This document shows positions 9,306 to 17,343 of a DNA stretch of 64,000 nt, piece after piece. Made by a program: the position numbers and the translations under genes. Source of the stretch: Isoptericola luteus (GTDB taxonomy: Bacteria > Actinomycetota > Actinomycetes > Actinomycetales > Cellulomonadaceae); NCBI RefSeq assembly GCF_020297055.1, contig NZ_JAIXCQ010000002.1, positions 310,001 through 374,000 on the forward strand, written 5' to 3'. Within the stretch, counting starts at the first letter, position 1. Every line of letters starts with the position of its first letter. The notes under the pieces were generated by a model, which saw nothing but the letters and a program-made list of their open reading frames with translations, was not told where the DNA came from and did not search any database.

Positions 9306-10685
9306 TCAGGCGATGGCGAACGCCAGGCAGGCGATCGCGAACCCCATGACCCCGATGCCTGTCTCCATGACGGTCCACGTGCGCAGCGTGGTCTTCACGT
9401 CCATGTCGAAGAACCGGCCCACGAGCCAGAAGCCCGAGTCGTTGACGTGGCTCAGGACGACGGACCCGGCGGCGACGGCGATCACGATGGCGGCCGTCTC
9501 GACAGGATTGAAACCGCCCGCGGCGACGGCCGGGGCGACGAGCCCGGCGGCGGTGGTGAGCGCTACGGTCGCGGAGCCCTGCGCCACCCGCAGGACGGTG
9601 GCGATGACGAAGCCGGCCACGATGACGGGCAGCCCCATGTCCCCGAGCACGTCGGAGAGCGCCTCGCCGATGCCGGAGGCCCGGAGCACACCGCCGAACA
9701 TGCCGCCCGCGCCCGTGATGAGGATGACGGAGCAGACCGGTCCGAGGGCGGAGTCGAGCAGCTTCTCCAGGGCGGAGCCCTCGACGCCGCGGCGCCGCCC
9801 GAGCGCCCACGCGGCGACCAGCACGGAGATCAGCAGCGCGACGGGCGTCGATCCGATCAGGCCGGCCCAGGTCACGACCGGGCTCTCGGCGTCGACCCAG
9901 CCGGCGCTGGCTGCGGCCGCCAGGCCGGTGTTGGCGAAGATCAGCACGAGGGGCAGCAGCAGGATGCCGACGACGGTGCCGAACCGCGGCGGGTTCTCCA
10001 CCTCGGCGTCGTCGGTCCGGCCGAGGATGTCCGGCACGGGGATCGCGATGCGCCCGCCGGCGAACCTGCCGAACAGGTAGGCGGTGACGTACCACGTCGG
10101 GATCGCGACGACGAGGCCCAGCAGCAGCACCAGCCCGACGTTCGCGCCGAGGAACTCCGACGCCGCGACGGGGCCCGGGTGCGGCGGCACGAACACGTGC
10201 ATCACCGAGAACGCACCGGCCACGGGCAGGCCGTAGAGCAGCAGCGACCCGCCGAGGCGCCGCGCGATCGTGAACACGATCGGCAGCATGACCACGAGTC
10301 CGGCGTCGAAGAAGATCGGGAAGCCGAAGATCAGCGACGCGACCCCGAGCGCGAGCGGCGCCCGCTTCTCGCCGAACCTGGCGATGAGGACGTCGGTCAT
10401 CACGTTCGCCCCGCCGCTCGTCTCGATGAGCCGGCCGAGCATCGCGCCGAGCCCGACGAGCAGGGCGACGGAGGCGAGCGTGCTGCCGAAGCCGTCGAGC
10501 AGGATGTCCACGACGCCGCCGCTGGGCAGGCCCGCCGCGACGGCGGTGAGCAGGCTGACCAGCACCAGCGCGAGGAAGGCGTGCAGCCGTACCTTGATGA
10601 TGAGCAGGAGCAGGAGGGCTACCGCGCCCGCCGCGATGGCGAGCAGGGGGCCGGCCGTGAGGGTCTGGGTCCAGTCGTCGGTCAT
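9306..10685 (-). CDS. gntP: Gluconate:H+ symporter, GntP family
   Basis: This 459-aa integral membrane protein belongs to the GntP/GntT gluconate permease family. Seen are about 12 hydrophobic segments, an N-terminal LLAIAAGAVALLLLLI helix, the family block GFPIFFDAGLVVMLPI and the conserved FVPPHPGPVAA loop, and a C-terminal DSGFWLVGRFFDMDVKTTLRTWT. It would import gluconate or a related aldonate with protons. Its AGGAGG ribosome site (10694-10699 on the opposite strand) overlaps the gntK stop codon, so gntK and gntP form a tight operon. The substrate is supported by the adjacent gluconokinase. Confidence 0.95.
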   Translation of the reverse strand: MTDDWTQTLTAGPLLAIAAGAVALLLLLIIKVRLHAFLALVLVSLLTAVAAGLPSGGVVDILLDGFGSTLASVALLVGLGAMLGRLIETSGGANVMTDVLIARFGEKRAPLALGVASLIFGFPIFFDAGLVVMLPIVFTIARRLGGSLLLYGLPVAGAFSVMHVFVPPHPGPVAASEFLGANVGLVLLLGLVVAIPTWYVTAYLFGRFAGGRIAIPVPDILGRTDDAEVENPPRFGTVVGILLLPLVLIFANTGLAAAASAGWVDAESPVVTWAGLIGSTPVALLISVLVAAWALGRRRGVEGSALEKLLDSALGPVCSVILITGAGGMFGGVLRASGIGEALSDVLGDMGLPVIVAGFVIATVLRVAQGSATVALTTAAGLVAPAVAAGGFNPVETAAIVIAVAAGSVVLSHVNDSGFWLVGRFFDMDVKTTLRTWTVMETGIGVMGFAIACLAFAIA

Positions 10686-10698
10686 GGTGCGAGCCTCC

Positions 10699-11226
10699 TC
10701 AGTTGTCCGAGAGCCAGTGCAGGACGGTCTCGACGATCGCGGCAGGCGGTTCGGCGATGTCGACCACGAGCCCGTCCTCGGCGCCGGTGAGCGGCTCGAG
10801 CGTGGCGAGCTGGGACGGGAGCAGCGTGGGCGGCATGAAGTGCCCGCTGCGGTGCGTCATCCGCTCGGCGAGCAGGTCGGCGCTGCCTTGCAGGTGCACG
10901 AAGCGCACACGTCCGCGGGCGTCGCGCAGCACGTCGCGGTAGGAGCGCTTGAGCGCCGAGCAGGTCACCACGGCGGACTTCCCGGCGTCGGTCTCGGTGC
11001 CGAGCCAGTCGCGGATGGCGGCGAGCCACGGGGCGCGGTCGGAGTCGGTCAGGGCCGTCCCGGCCGTCATCTTCGCGATGTTCGCCTCCGGGTGGAACTC
11101 GTCGGCCTCCGCGAGGTCGTACCCGAGCCGCTCGGCCAGGAGGCCGGCGATCGTGGTCTTCCCCGACCCCGACACCCCCATGACGACGAGGTGTGCGGGG
11201 GTGATGCTGGTGACGTCGGTGTCCAT
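10699..11226 (-). CDS. gntK: Gluconokinase
   Basis: Gluconokinase phosphorylates gluconate to 6-phosphogluconate with ATP. The 175-aa protein has the small-kinase fold: Walker A GVSGSGKTT (17-25), the substrate motif ADEFHPEANIAKMTAGTALTDSDRAPWL, CSALKRSYRDVLR, and RSGHFMPPTLLPSQLATLEPL near the end. ATG 11226 gives the normal family length; the longer open frame to 11340 is not needed. It heads the gntK-gntP operon and is divergent from the GntR regulator across a 193-bp region with paired repeats. Its product can enter the pentose phosphate pathway, which feeds the phosphoketolase upstream. Confidence 0.96.
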   Translation of the reverse strand: MDTDVTSITPAHLVVMGVSGSGKTTIAGLLAERLGYDLAEADEFHPEANIAKMTAGTALTDSDRAPWLAAIRDWLGTETDAGKSAVVTCSALKRSYRDVLRDARGRVRFVHLQGSADLLAERMTHRSGHFMPPTLLPSQLATLEPLTGAEDGLVVDIAEPPAAIVETVLHWLSDN

Positions 11227-11342
11227 GTCCTTCGACTTCCCTGTCCGTGTCCTGGCGGGCGAGGCTCCGGCCTCGTCCTGAGTCTGTGGTGCTTCGGCGA
11301 TGCCCGCAGCGACGACCCCGTCGCGACGTCGTCCGAGCATGG

Positions 11343-11383
11343 ACCATTGGTAGCATCTTTCGCAACAGAGGTATCACCATTGG
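11343..11383. promoter_or_regulatory. Candidate GntR operator pair in the gntK / gntR divergent region
   Basis: The octamer ACCATTGG occurs at 11343-11350 and again at 11376-11383, 33 bp apart (about three helical turns). The complement of the first copy reads GATGCTACCAATGG, which resembles the gluconate-regulator site TGATAGTACCAAT described for Corynebacterium GntR1/GntR2. Location between the divergent gntK and GntR genes fits an autoregulatory operator. This is inference from sequence and position only. Confidence 0.4.
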
Positions 11384-11419
11384 CGGCTCGGAAGGCCCGC
11401 CCCTCGGTAGGCTCGGGCC

Positions 11420-12112
11420 ATGTCGCGACCCGCCCTGCACGCCGCCGTCCTCGACGCCGTCGGGCGCGCCATCACCAGCGGCGACGTCCCGCCCGGCACC
11501 CCGCTCACCCTCGAGGCCATCGGCGCGGTCCACGGGGTGTCGCGCACGGTCGCCCGCGAGGTGATGCGCCTCCTGGAAGGGCTCGGGCTCGTGCGCTCGA
11601 AGCGGCGGGTCGGCCTCGTCGTCCTCGGCATGAGCGAGTGGAACGTCCTGGACCCGCGCGTCATCCGCTGGCGCCTGGCCGGCCCCGGGCGCGACGACCA
11701 GCTCCGCACGCTCACCGAGCTCCGTCACGCCGTCGAGCCCCTCGCGGCGGCCGGGGCCGCGACGCACGCCACCGCCGAGGCCCGGGCCGAGCTTCTCGAC
11801 CTCGCCGGGCGGATGCGCGTGCTCGGCAGCCATGGAGACCTCGCCGAGTTCCTCGCGCTCGACGTCCGGATGCACGAGCTGCTGCTGCGCTCGAGCGGCA
11901 ACGAGATGTTCGGCGCCCTCGCCGACGTCGTCGCCGAGGTGCTGACCGGGCGTACCCGCCTCGGACTCATGCCGCCCGCACCCGTCCCCGAGGCGCTCGA
12001 CCAGCACGAGAAGGTCGCCCGGGCCGTGGCGGACGGCGACCCCGGCCGCGCCGAGGCGACGATGTCTGCCCTCGTCGGCGAGGTCCGCCGCACCCTGTCG
12101 AGCGGGGCATGA
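11420..12112 (+). CDS. gntR: GntR-family (FadR subfamily) transcriptional regulator
   Basis: The 230-aa protein has an N-terminal winged helix-turn-helix (LTLEAIGAVHGVSRTVAREVMRLLEGLGLV, about 31-60) and a C-terminal FCD ligand-binding domain with the metal-ligand pattern (LRHAVEPLAA, LDVRMHELLLRSSGNEMF, DQHEKVARAVADGD). It most likely represses gntK-gntP and is relieved by gluconate or 6-phosphogluconate; that assignment rests on its divergent position next to these genes. The start at ATG 11420 gives a standard length. The following DUF4031-HD gene begins 28 bp after the stop and has its own AGGAG site. Confidence 0.9.
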   Translation: MSRPALHAAVLDAVGRAITSGDVPPGTPLTLEAIGAVHGVSRTVAREVMRLLEGLGLVRSKRRVGLVVLGMSEWNVLDPRVIRWRLAGPGRDDQLRTLTELRHAVEPLAAAGAATHATAEARAELLDLAGRMRVLGSHGDLAEFLALDVRMHELLLRSSGNEMFGALADVVAEVLTGRTRLGLMPPAPVPEALDQHEKVARAVADGDPGRAEATMSALVGEVRRTLSSGA

Positions 12113-12140
12113 CCCGCCCCCCTCGTTCCAGGAGCCACAG

Positions 12141-13109
12141 GTGACGCTGTACGTCGACCCGCCCGCCTGGCCGGCGCACGACCGGCTGTGGTCACACCTG
12201 GTCTCCGACTCCTCGCTGCACGAGCTGCGGACCTTCGCCCGGGCGCAAGGGCTGCCCGACCGGTCGTTCGACCTGGACCACTACGACGTGCCCGCGGACC
12301 GGCACGACGACCTGGTCGCGGCGGGCGCGCTGGCCGTGAGCGGCGGTGACCTGGCCCGCCGCCTCGGCGCGTCCGTGCTGCGGGTGCCGGGACGGGAACG
12401 GCGCGGAGCCTCCCGGCCGGCACTTCTGGCAAGGTGGGCGGGCCTGTGGCCCGAGCCGACGGCGTCCGTCCGCGCGGCCGGGGCCGAGCTCGTGGGCCGG
12501 TGGCGCGAACCGCACCGGGTGTACCACTCGCGGCTGCACCTGGCGGACGCCCTCGACGCGCTCGACACGCTCGTCTCAGGCGGGGCCCCGGGGTCCGCCC
12601 GCCTCGCGGCCCTCGCCCTGTGGTTCCACGACGCGGTGCACGACGGCGAGGCGGGCCGCGACGAGGAGCGCTCGGCCGCGCTCGCCGTCCGCCTGCTGGC
12701 GCCGCTCGCCACCGGCGCGCGGGGCGCGCGCGGCACAGGTCTGCTCGCGGCCGACGACGTCGACGAGGTCGCGCGGCTCGTGCTCGTCACGGCCGATCAC
12801 GATCCCGCGCACGGCGACGCCACGGGGGCGCTGGTCAGCGACGCGGACCTCGCCGTCCTGGGCGGCGAGCCGCGGCGGTACGCGCGCTACGCCGCCCAGG
12901 TACGGGCGGAGTACGGCCACGTCCCCGACGACGCCTTCCGCACGGGGCGGTCCGCTGTGCTCGACGAGCTGCTCGCCCGGCTCCCCGACCGACTCCCCGA
13001 CCGGCCGGGCGCCGCGCCGACACTGTTCCGCTCGGCCGCCGGCGCGGCGCGCTGGTCCGGCGCCGCCGGGCGCAACCTTCGCGCCGAGCGGGCGTCGCTC
13101 ACCGACTGA
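12141..13109 (+). CDS. DUF4031 - HD-superfamily hydrolase fusion protein
   Basis: The 322-aa protein joins two modules. Residues 1-90 match DUF4031 (TLYVDPPAWPAHDRLWSHLVSD, then DHYDVP). The remainder is a metal-dependent HD-type hydrolase-like domain: HSRLHLADALDALD (about 130), WFHDAVHD (about 161-168) with an adjacent DEERSA, VTADHDPAHGD and DADLAVLG. Small HD proteins of this type are predicted phosphohydrolases; the substrate is unknown. GTG 12141 is well supported by AGGAG at 12130-12134. The two modules also occur as separate proteins, so the fusion suggests a joint role. Function is not assigned. Confidence 0.8.
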   Translation: MTLYVDPPAWPAHDRLWSHLVSDSSLHELRTFARAQGLPDRSFDLDHYDVPADRHDDLVAAGALAVSGGDLARRLGASVLRVPGRERRGASRPALLARWAGLWPEPTASVRAAGAELVGRWREPHRVYHSRLHLADALDALDTLVSGGAPGSARLAALALWFHDAVHDGEAGRDEERSAALAVRLLAPLATGARGARGTGLLAADDVDEVARLVLVTADHDPAHGDATGALVSDADLAVLGGEPRRYARYAAQVRAEYGHVPDDAFRTGRSAVLDELLARLPDRLPDRPGAAPTLFRSAAGAARWSGAAGRNLRAERASLTD

Positions 13110-13128
13110 GGGCCGCTATCGTCTCGGC

Positions 13129-13875
13129 ATGACCGATGACGTCCGCACCAGCGTCGCCGAGGGCGTCGCCACCGTGACCCTGAACCGCCCGTCGAAGAGG
13201 AACTCGATCACCAGGTCGATGTACTCGGCACTGACGGACGCGCTCGACGCGGCCGAGGCGGACGCCGACGTCCGCGCCGTGCTGCTCCAGGGCGACGACG
13301 CGGTGTTCTGCGCCGGCAACGACATCGGCGACTTCGTCGACCGCCCCCAGGCCGGCTCCGACGACCCAGGGTTCCGCTTCCTGCGGACGATCGCACGGTT
13401 CCCCAAGCCTCTCGTCGCCGCCGTCTGCGGACCGGCCGTCGGTATCGGCGCGACCATGCTGCTGCACTGCGACCTCGTGTACGCGGGCGAGGGCGCGACG
13501 CTCCTGTTCCCGTTCGTGGACCTGGGGCTGGTGCCCGAGGCGGGCTCCAGCCTCCTGCTGCCCCAGGTCGTCGGCCATCAGCGGGCCGCCGCGGCCCTGA
13601 TGCTCGGTGAGCCGCTCCCCGCCGCCGCCGCGCTCGAGGCCGGCCTGGTCAACCAGGTGCTGCCCGACGCCGAGGTGCTCGGCTTCGCCCGCGCGCAGGC
13701 GGCCCGGCTGGCCGGGAAGCCCGTCACGGCGCTCATGGAGACCAAGCGGCTCCTGCGTGCCGGTACGCAGGCCGCCCTGCTCGACCGGATCGAGGACGAG
13801 GGCGAGGTGTTCACCCGACTCTTGGGAGAGCCCGCGGCGCAGGCCGCCCTGGGCTCCTTCCTCGCCCGCCCCTGA
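13129..13875 (+). CDS. Enoyl-CoA hydratase/isomerase family protein
   Basis: This 248-aa crotonase-fold protein shows TLNRPSKRNSIT at the N-terminus, the oxyanion-hole segment FCAGNDIGDF (near 62-71), and the second CoA-binding loop PLVAAVCGPAVGIGATMLLHCDLVYA with FPFVDLGLVPEAGSSLLLP. The Glu in LVPEAGSS fits one catalytic position; the other usual Glu is not evident in the GPAVGIGAT segment, so it may be an isomerase or another crotonase-type enzyme rather than a classical hydratase. It lies 19 bp after the DUF4031-HD gene and may be cotranscribed. It converges with the aldehyde dehydrogenase gene. Confidence 0.88.
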   Translation: MTDDVRTSVAEGVATVTLNRPSKRNSITRSMYSALTDALDAAEADADVRAVLLQGDDAVFCAGNDIGDFVDRPQAGSDDPGFRFLRTIARFPKPLVAAVCGPAVGIGATMLLHCDLVYAGEGATLLFPFVDLGLVPEAGSSLLLPQVVGHQRAAAALMLGEPLPAAAALEAGLVNQVLPDAEVLGFARAQAARLAGKPVTALMETKRLLRAGTQAALLDRIEDEGEVFTRLLGEPAAQAALGSFLARP

Positions 13876-13916
13876 GAGTGCCTGGCGCGTCGTCCGCCTC
13901 CCGGCCGTCAGTACAC

Positions 13917-15539
13917 CTAGCGCAGGCGCAGGCGGCGCATCGCGTCCATGGCGACGGTGAGCACCTTGCTCGGTGTCTCTCCGCCGAGCGCGTAGAGCGA
14001 GTCGACCGAGATCCCGAACCGGGCGCCGCGCTGCACCGCGACCGTCTGCACCTCGGTCACCGACTCGATCGCCTCCCGCCCGTGCCGGCGGCCCTGGCCC
14101 GACGCCTTGAACCCGCCCATCGGCGCCGCGACCGAGCCCCACGCCGACAGGTAACCGTCGTTGATCACGACGGTGCCCGCCTCGACCTGGGCGGCCAGCC
14201 GACGGGCGCGCGCCACGTCGACCGACCAGATGCTCGCATTGAGGCCCATGTCCGTGGCGTTCATGACGCGCACGGCCTCCGCGTCCGAGGCGACGCGCGT
14301 CACGGACACGACCGGACCGAAGGTCTCCTGCGTGGCGCACAGCGCGTCGGCGGGGACGTCGTCGAGCACGGTGGGTGCGTAGAAGAAGGGCCCGACGTCG
14401 GAGCGGTGCACGCCGCCCACCAGCGCCCGCGCGCCCTTGGCGAGCGCGTCGTCCACGTGCTCGGTGACGCGGGCGAGCTGGTCGGCCGAGACCAAGGACC
14501 CGACGTCCGCGGTGTAGTCGAGCGCGGAGCCGAGCTCCAGCCCGCGGACGGCCTCCACGAAGCGCTCGAGGAACTCGTCCGCGATCCGCTCGTGCAGCAC
14601 CAGCCGCTCGATCGACATGCACAGCTGGCCGGAGTTGGAGAAGCAGGCGCGCACGACACCGGGCACGGTGGTGTCGAGGTCGGCGTCCGCGGCCACGTAG
14701 AGCGGGTTCTTCCCACCGAGCTCGAGCGTGGCGCCGATGAGCCGCTCCCCCGCGCGTGCCGCGACCTTGCGGCCGGTGGCCGTCGACCCGGTGAACGCGA
14801 TGTGGTCCACCTGGTCCACGAGGGCGGCGCCGACGTCCCCGCCACCGGCGACGACGGAGAAGAGGTCCTCCGGCAGCCCCGACTCCTCCAGCGCCTCGGC
14901 CACCCACAGGGCGCACAGGGTCGTCTGAGGGTCGGGCTTGACCACCACGGCGTTGCCCGCGACAAGCGCGGGCAGCGCCTCGGAGAGCACGAGCGTCAGC
15001 GGGTAGTTCCAGGGCGCGATCGCGCCGACGACGCCGACGGGACGGCGGTGCACGCGCACCCCGGTGAGCACCGGGAACACGCCGGACGCGCGACGGTCGG
15101 CGAGGTAGCGCCGACCCCGCACCGCGTAGTGCCGCGTCACCTGCGCGACGTCGGCGACCTCCTCGAACGCGCTGCGCCGGGACTTGCCCGTCTCCATCTG
15201 GATCAGGTCGAGGATCTCCGACTGGCGCCGCAGCACGGTGGCCCCGAGGCGGTCGAGCACGACGGTCCGCTCGCGCAGGGAGAGCGCGGCCCAGGCCGGC
15301 TGCGCGGCGCGGGCACGCCGGACCGCCCCCTCGACGTCGGCCACGGACGACAACGGGAACGACACCAGCGGCGCGCCCGAGAACGGCAGCGTCGACCGGT
15401 GGGTGCCGGCGTCGTCCGACGTGACGATCCGTCGCACCAGCGGGGCGACGACGTCAGGCTCGAGGACATAGGTGGCGGCAGGAAGCTCCGGATCGATGAG
15501 ATCCCCCAGAGCGCCGTCGCTCTCGTGCGCGGTGGACAT
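13917..15539 (-). CDS. Succinate-semialdehyde dehydrogenase (NAD(P)+), aldehyde dehydrogenase family
   Basis: This 540-aa aldehyde dehydrogenase oxidises an aldehyde to the acid. Seen are GVVGAIAPWNYPLTLVLSEALPALVAGNAVVVKPD (cofactor domain), FTGSTATGRKVA, the general-base Glu in TLELGGKNP (about 272) and the nucleophile Cys in FSNSGQLCMS (about 306). The sequence most resembles the GabD2-type succinate-semialdehyde dehydrogenases of actinobacteria, which have a long N-terminus and the C-terminal ALGGETPSKVLTVAMDAMRRL. No 4-aminobutyrate aminotransferase lies nearby, so the substrate is by family resemblance only. ATG 15539 is the start; the frame stays open much further upstream but that is noncoding. 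Confidence 0.9.
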   Translation of the reverse strand: MSTAHESDGALGDLIDPELPAATYVLEPDVVAPLVRRIVTSDDAGTHRSTLPFSGAPLVSFPLSSVADVEGAVRRARAAQPAWAALSLRERTVVLDRLGATVLRRQSEILDLIQMETGKSRRSAFEEVADVAQVTRHYAVRGRRYLADRRASGVFPVLTGVRVHRRPVGVVGAIAPWNYPLTLVLSEALPALVAGNAVVVKPDPQTTLCALWVAEALEESGLPEDLFSVVAGGGDVGAALVDQVDHIAFTGSTATGRKVAARAGERLIGATLELGGKNPLYVAADADLDTTVPGVVRACFSNSGQLCMSIERLVLHERIADEFLERFVEAVRGLELGSALDYTADVGSLVSADQLARVTEHVDDALAKGARALVGGVHRSDVGPFFYAPTVLDDVPADALCATQETFGPVVSVTRVASDAEAVRVMNATDMGLNASIWSVDVARARRLAAQVEAGTVVINDGYLSAWGSVAAPMGGFKASGQGRRHGREAIESVTEVQTVAVQRGARFGISVDSLYALGGETPSKVLTVAMDAMRRLRLR

Positions 15540-15643
15540 GGCCGCCACCCTACGTGCCCCGGACGACATGTCGGCAACGCGCGCGGCGCGGTTCGCTCTC
15601 AGCGCGACCGGGAACCTTCGCGGCCACCGCGGTGCGGGGGGCG

Positions 15644-16099
15644 CTACAGGTCGCGGCCCAGCACCACGCAGTCGGAGTCGGCATAGCCGAGGCCCTCGTA
15701 GAAGCCCAGGACCTGCTCGTTCCCGCGCCGCACCATGAGACGGAGCTTGCGGACGCCGCGGTCCCGGAGCCAGCTCTCGGCCGCTCCCGTCGTGGCTCGT
15801 CCGAGGCCGGACCGCTGCGCGCCGGGGCTCACCGCGAGGTAGTAGAGCCACCCCCGGTGACCGTCGTAGCCGACCATGGCGGTGGCCAGCACCTCGTCGC
15901 CGAGCACGCCGACCAGCACGGTCGAGGTCGGGTTCGCCCGGGCGTCGGCGACGTCCAGGCGCGGGTCGTTCCACGGCCGCGTCAGCCCGCAGGTCTCCCA
16001 CAGCGAGACCACCTGCTCGACGTCGGCGTCGGCGATGTCGCGGAAGTCCACCGTCGTCGGGACGCCGGCGTCGACGTGGGCGGCGTGCCGGGCGCTCAC
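15644..16099 (-). CDS. GNAT-family N-acetyltransferase
   Basis: The 151-aa protein has the GNAT fold with the acetyl-CoA loop LAVSPGAQRSGLGRATTGAAESWL (motif A, Q/R-x-x-G-x-G/A) and the C-terminal motif B NEQVLGFYEGLGYADSDCVVLGRDL, like the YpeA group. The GTG start at 16099 overlaps the guaB3 stop by 4 nt (GTGA), so it is probably translated from the guaB3 message. The acceptor substrate is unknown; GNAT proteins acetylate amines on small molecules or proteins. Short, complete, with no odd features. Confidence 0.88.
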   Translation of the reverse strand: MSARHAAHVDAGVPTTVDFRDIADADVEQVVSLWETCGLTRPWNDPRLDVADARANPTSTVLVGVLGDEVLATAMVGYDGHRGWLYYLAVSPGAQRSGLGRATTGAAESWLRDRGVRKLRLMVRRGNEQVLGFYEGLGYADSDCVVLGRDL

Positions 16100-17220
16100 C
16101 GCGGCTGGTAGGGCGAGACCACGACCTCGACCCGCTGGAACTCCTTGAGGTCGGAGTAGCCGGTGGTCGCCATCGCGCGGCGCAGGGCGCCGACGAGGTT
16201 CGAGGTGCCGTCCGCCGAGCTGCTCGGCCCGAAGAGGACCTGCTCGAGCGTGCCCGCGGTCCCGACCTCGACCCGCTCGCCGCGCGGGAGCGCGTGGTGG
16301 TGCGCCTCCGGGCCCCAGTGCCAGCCCTGCCCGGGCGCCTCGCTCGCGCGGGCCAGCGCGGCGCCCAGCATGACGGCGTCGGCCCCGCACGCGATCGCCT
16401 TGACGACGTCGCCCGAGTGCCCGACCCCGCCGTCGGCGATGACGTGCACGTACCGGCCACCGGACTCGTCGAGGTAGTCGCGGCGCGCGGCCGCGACGTC
16501 GGACACGGCCGTCGCCATCGGCGCGTGGATGCCCAGGCCGACGCGCGTGGTGTGGGCGGCGCCGCCGCCGAAGCCGACCAGGACGCCGGCCGCGCCCGTG
16601 CGCATGAGGTGGAGCGCGGCGGTGTACGTCGACGCGCCACCGACGACGACGGGCACGTCGAGCTCGTAGATGAACCGCTTGAGGTTGAGCGGCTCGGCGT
16701 TGCCCGAGACGTGCTCGGCGGAGACCGTGGTGCCGCGGATGACGAACAGGTCGACGCCGGCGTCGACCACCGTCTGGTAGTACTCCTGCGTGCGCTGCGG
16801 CGAGAGCGCGCCCGCGACCGTGACGCCGGCGGCGCGCACCTCCTTGAGCCGCTGCGTGATCAGCTCGGGCTTGATCGGCTCCGCGTAGATCTCCTGCATG
16901 CGGCGCGTGGCCTCGCCCGCGGGGAGCCCGCGGATCTCCGCGAGCAGCGCCTCGGGCGACTCGTAGCGCGTCCACAGGCCCTCGAGGTCGAGGACGCCGA
17001 GCCCGCCGTGGTTGCCGAGCGCGACCGCCGTGGCCGGGCTCATCACCGAGTCCATCGGGGCCGCCAGGATCGGCAGCTCGAAGTGGTAGGCGTCGATCTG
17101 CCACTCGACCGAGACGTCCTTCGGGTCGCGCGTACGCCGCGAGGGCACCACCGCGATGTCGTCGAAGGAGTATGCGCGGCGTCCGCGCTTTCCACGTCCG
17201 ATCTCGATCTCGTTGCTCAC
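16096..17220 (-). CDS. guaB3: GuaB3 family protein (IMP dehydrogenase-related)
   Basis: This 374-aa TIM-barrel protein belongs to the GuaB3 branch of the IMP dehydrogenase/GMP reductase family found next to guaB in actinobacteria. It lacks CBS domains. It keeps the barrel motifs (SFDDIAVVPSRRT, ILAAPMDSVMSPATAVALGNHGGLGVLD, VHVIADGGVGHSGDVVKAIACGADAVMLG). The loop that carries the catalytic Cys in IMPDH (GPGSICTTR in the neighbour guaB) reads GGGAAHTTR here (about residue 220), so the Cys position is His. Cyanobacterial GuaB3 has been described as a GMP reductase; whether this one has activity is open. GNAT follows with a 4-nt overlap. Confidence 0.92.
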   Translation of the reverse strand: MSNEIEIGRGKRGRRAYSFDDIAVVPSRRTRDPKDVSVEWQIDAYHFELPILAAPMDSVMSPATAVALGNHGGLGVLDLEGLWTRYESPEALLAEIRGLPAGEATRRMQEIYAEPIKPELITQRLKEVRAAGVTVAGALSPQRTQEYYQTVVDAGVDLFVIRGTTVSAEHVSGNAEPLNLKRFIYELDVPVVVGGASTYTAALHLMRTGAAGVLVGFGGGAAHTTRVGLGIHAPMATAVSDVAAARRDYLDESGGRYVHVIADGGVGHSGDVVKAIACGADAVMLGAALARASEAPGQGWHWGPEAHHHALPRGERVEVGTAGTLEQVLFGPSSSADGTSNLVGALRRAMATTGYSDLKEFQRVEVVVSPYQPR

Positions 17221-17343
17221 CGGACCAGACTACCGGCGGGGGCCGGGGGCGGCCGTCTCCGTCCGCGCGCCCTGTCGGTGGCGCGTGGCACAGTCCGTGC
17301 CAGGCCCGGGGCGGCAACAGCCCTCGGGACGGAGAGGACGACG

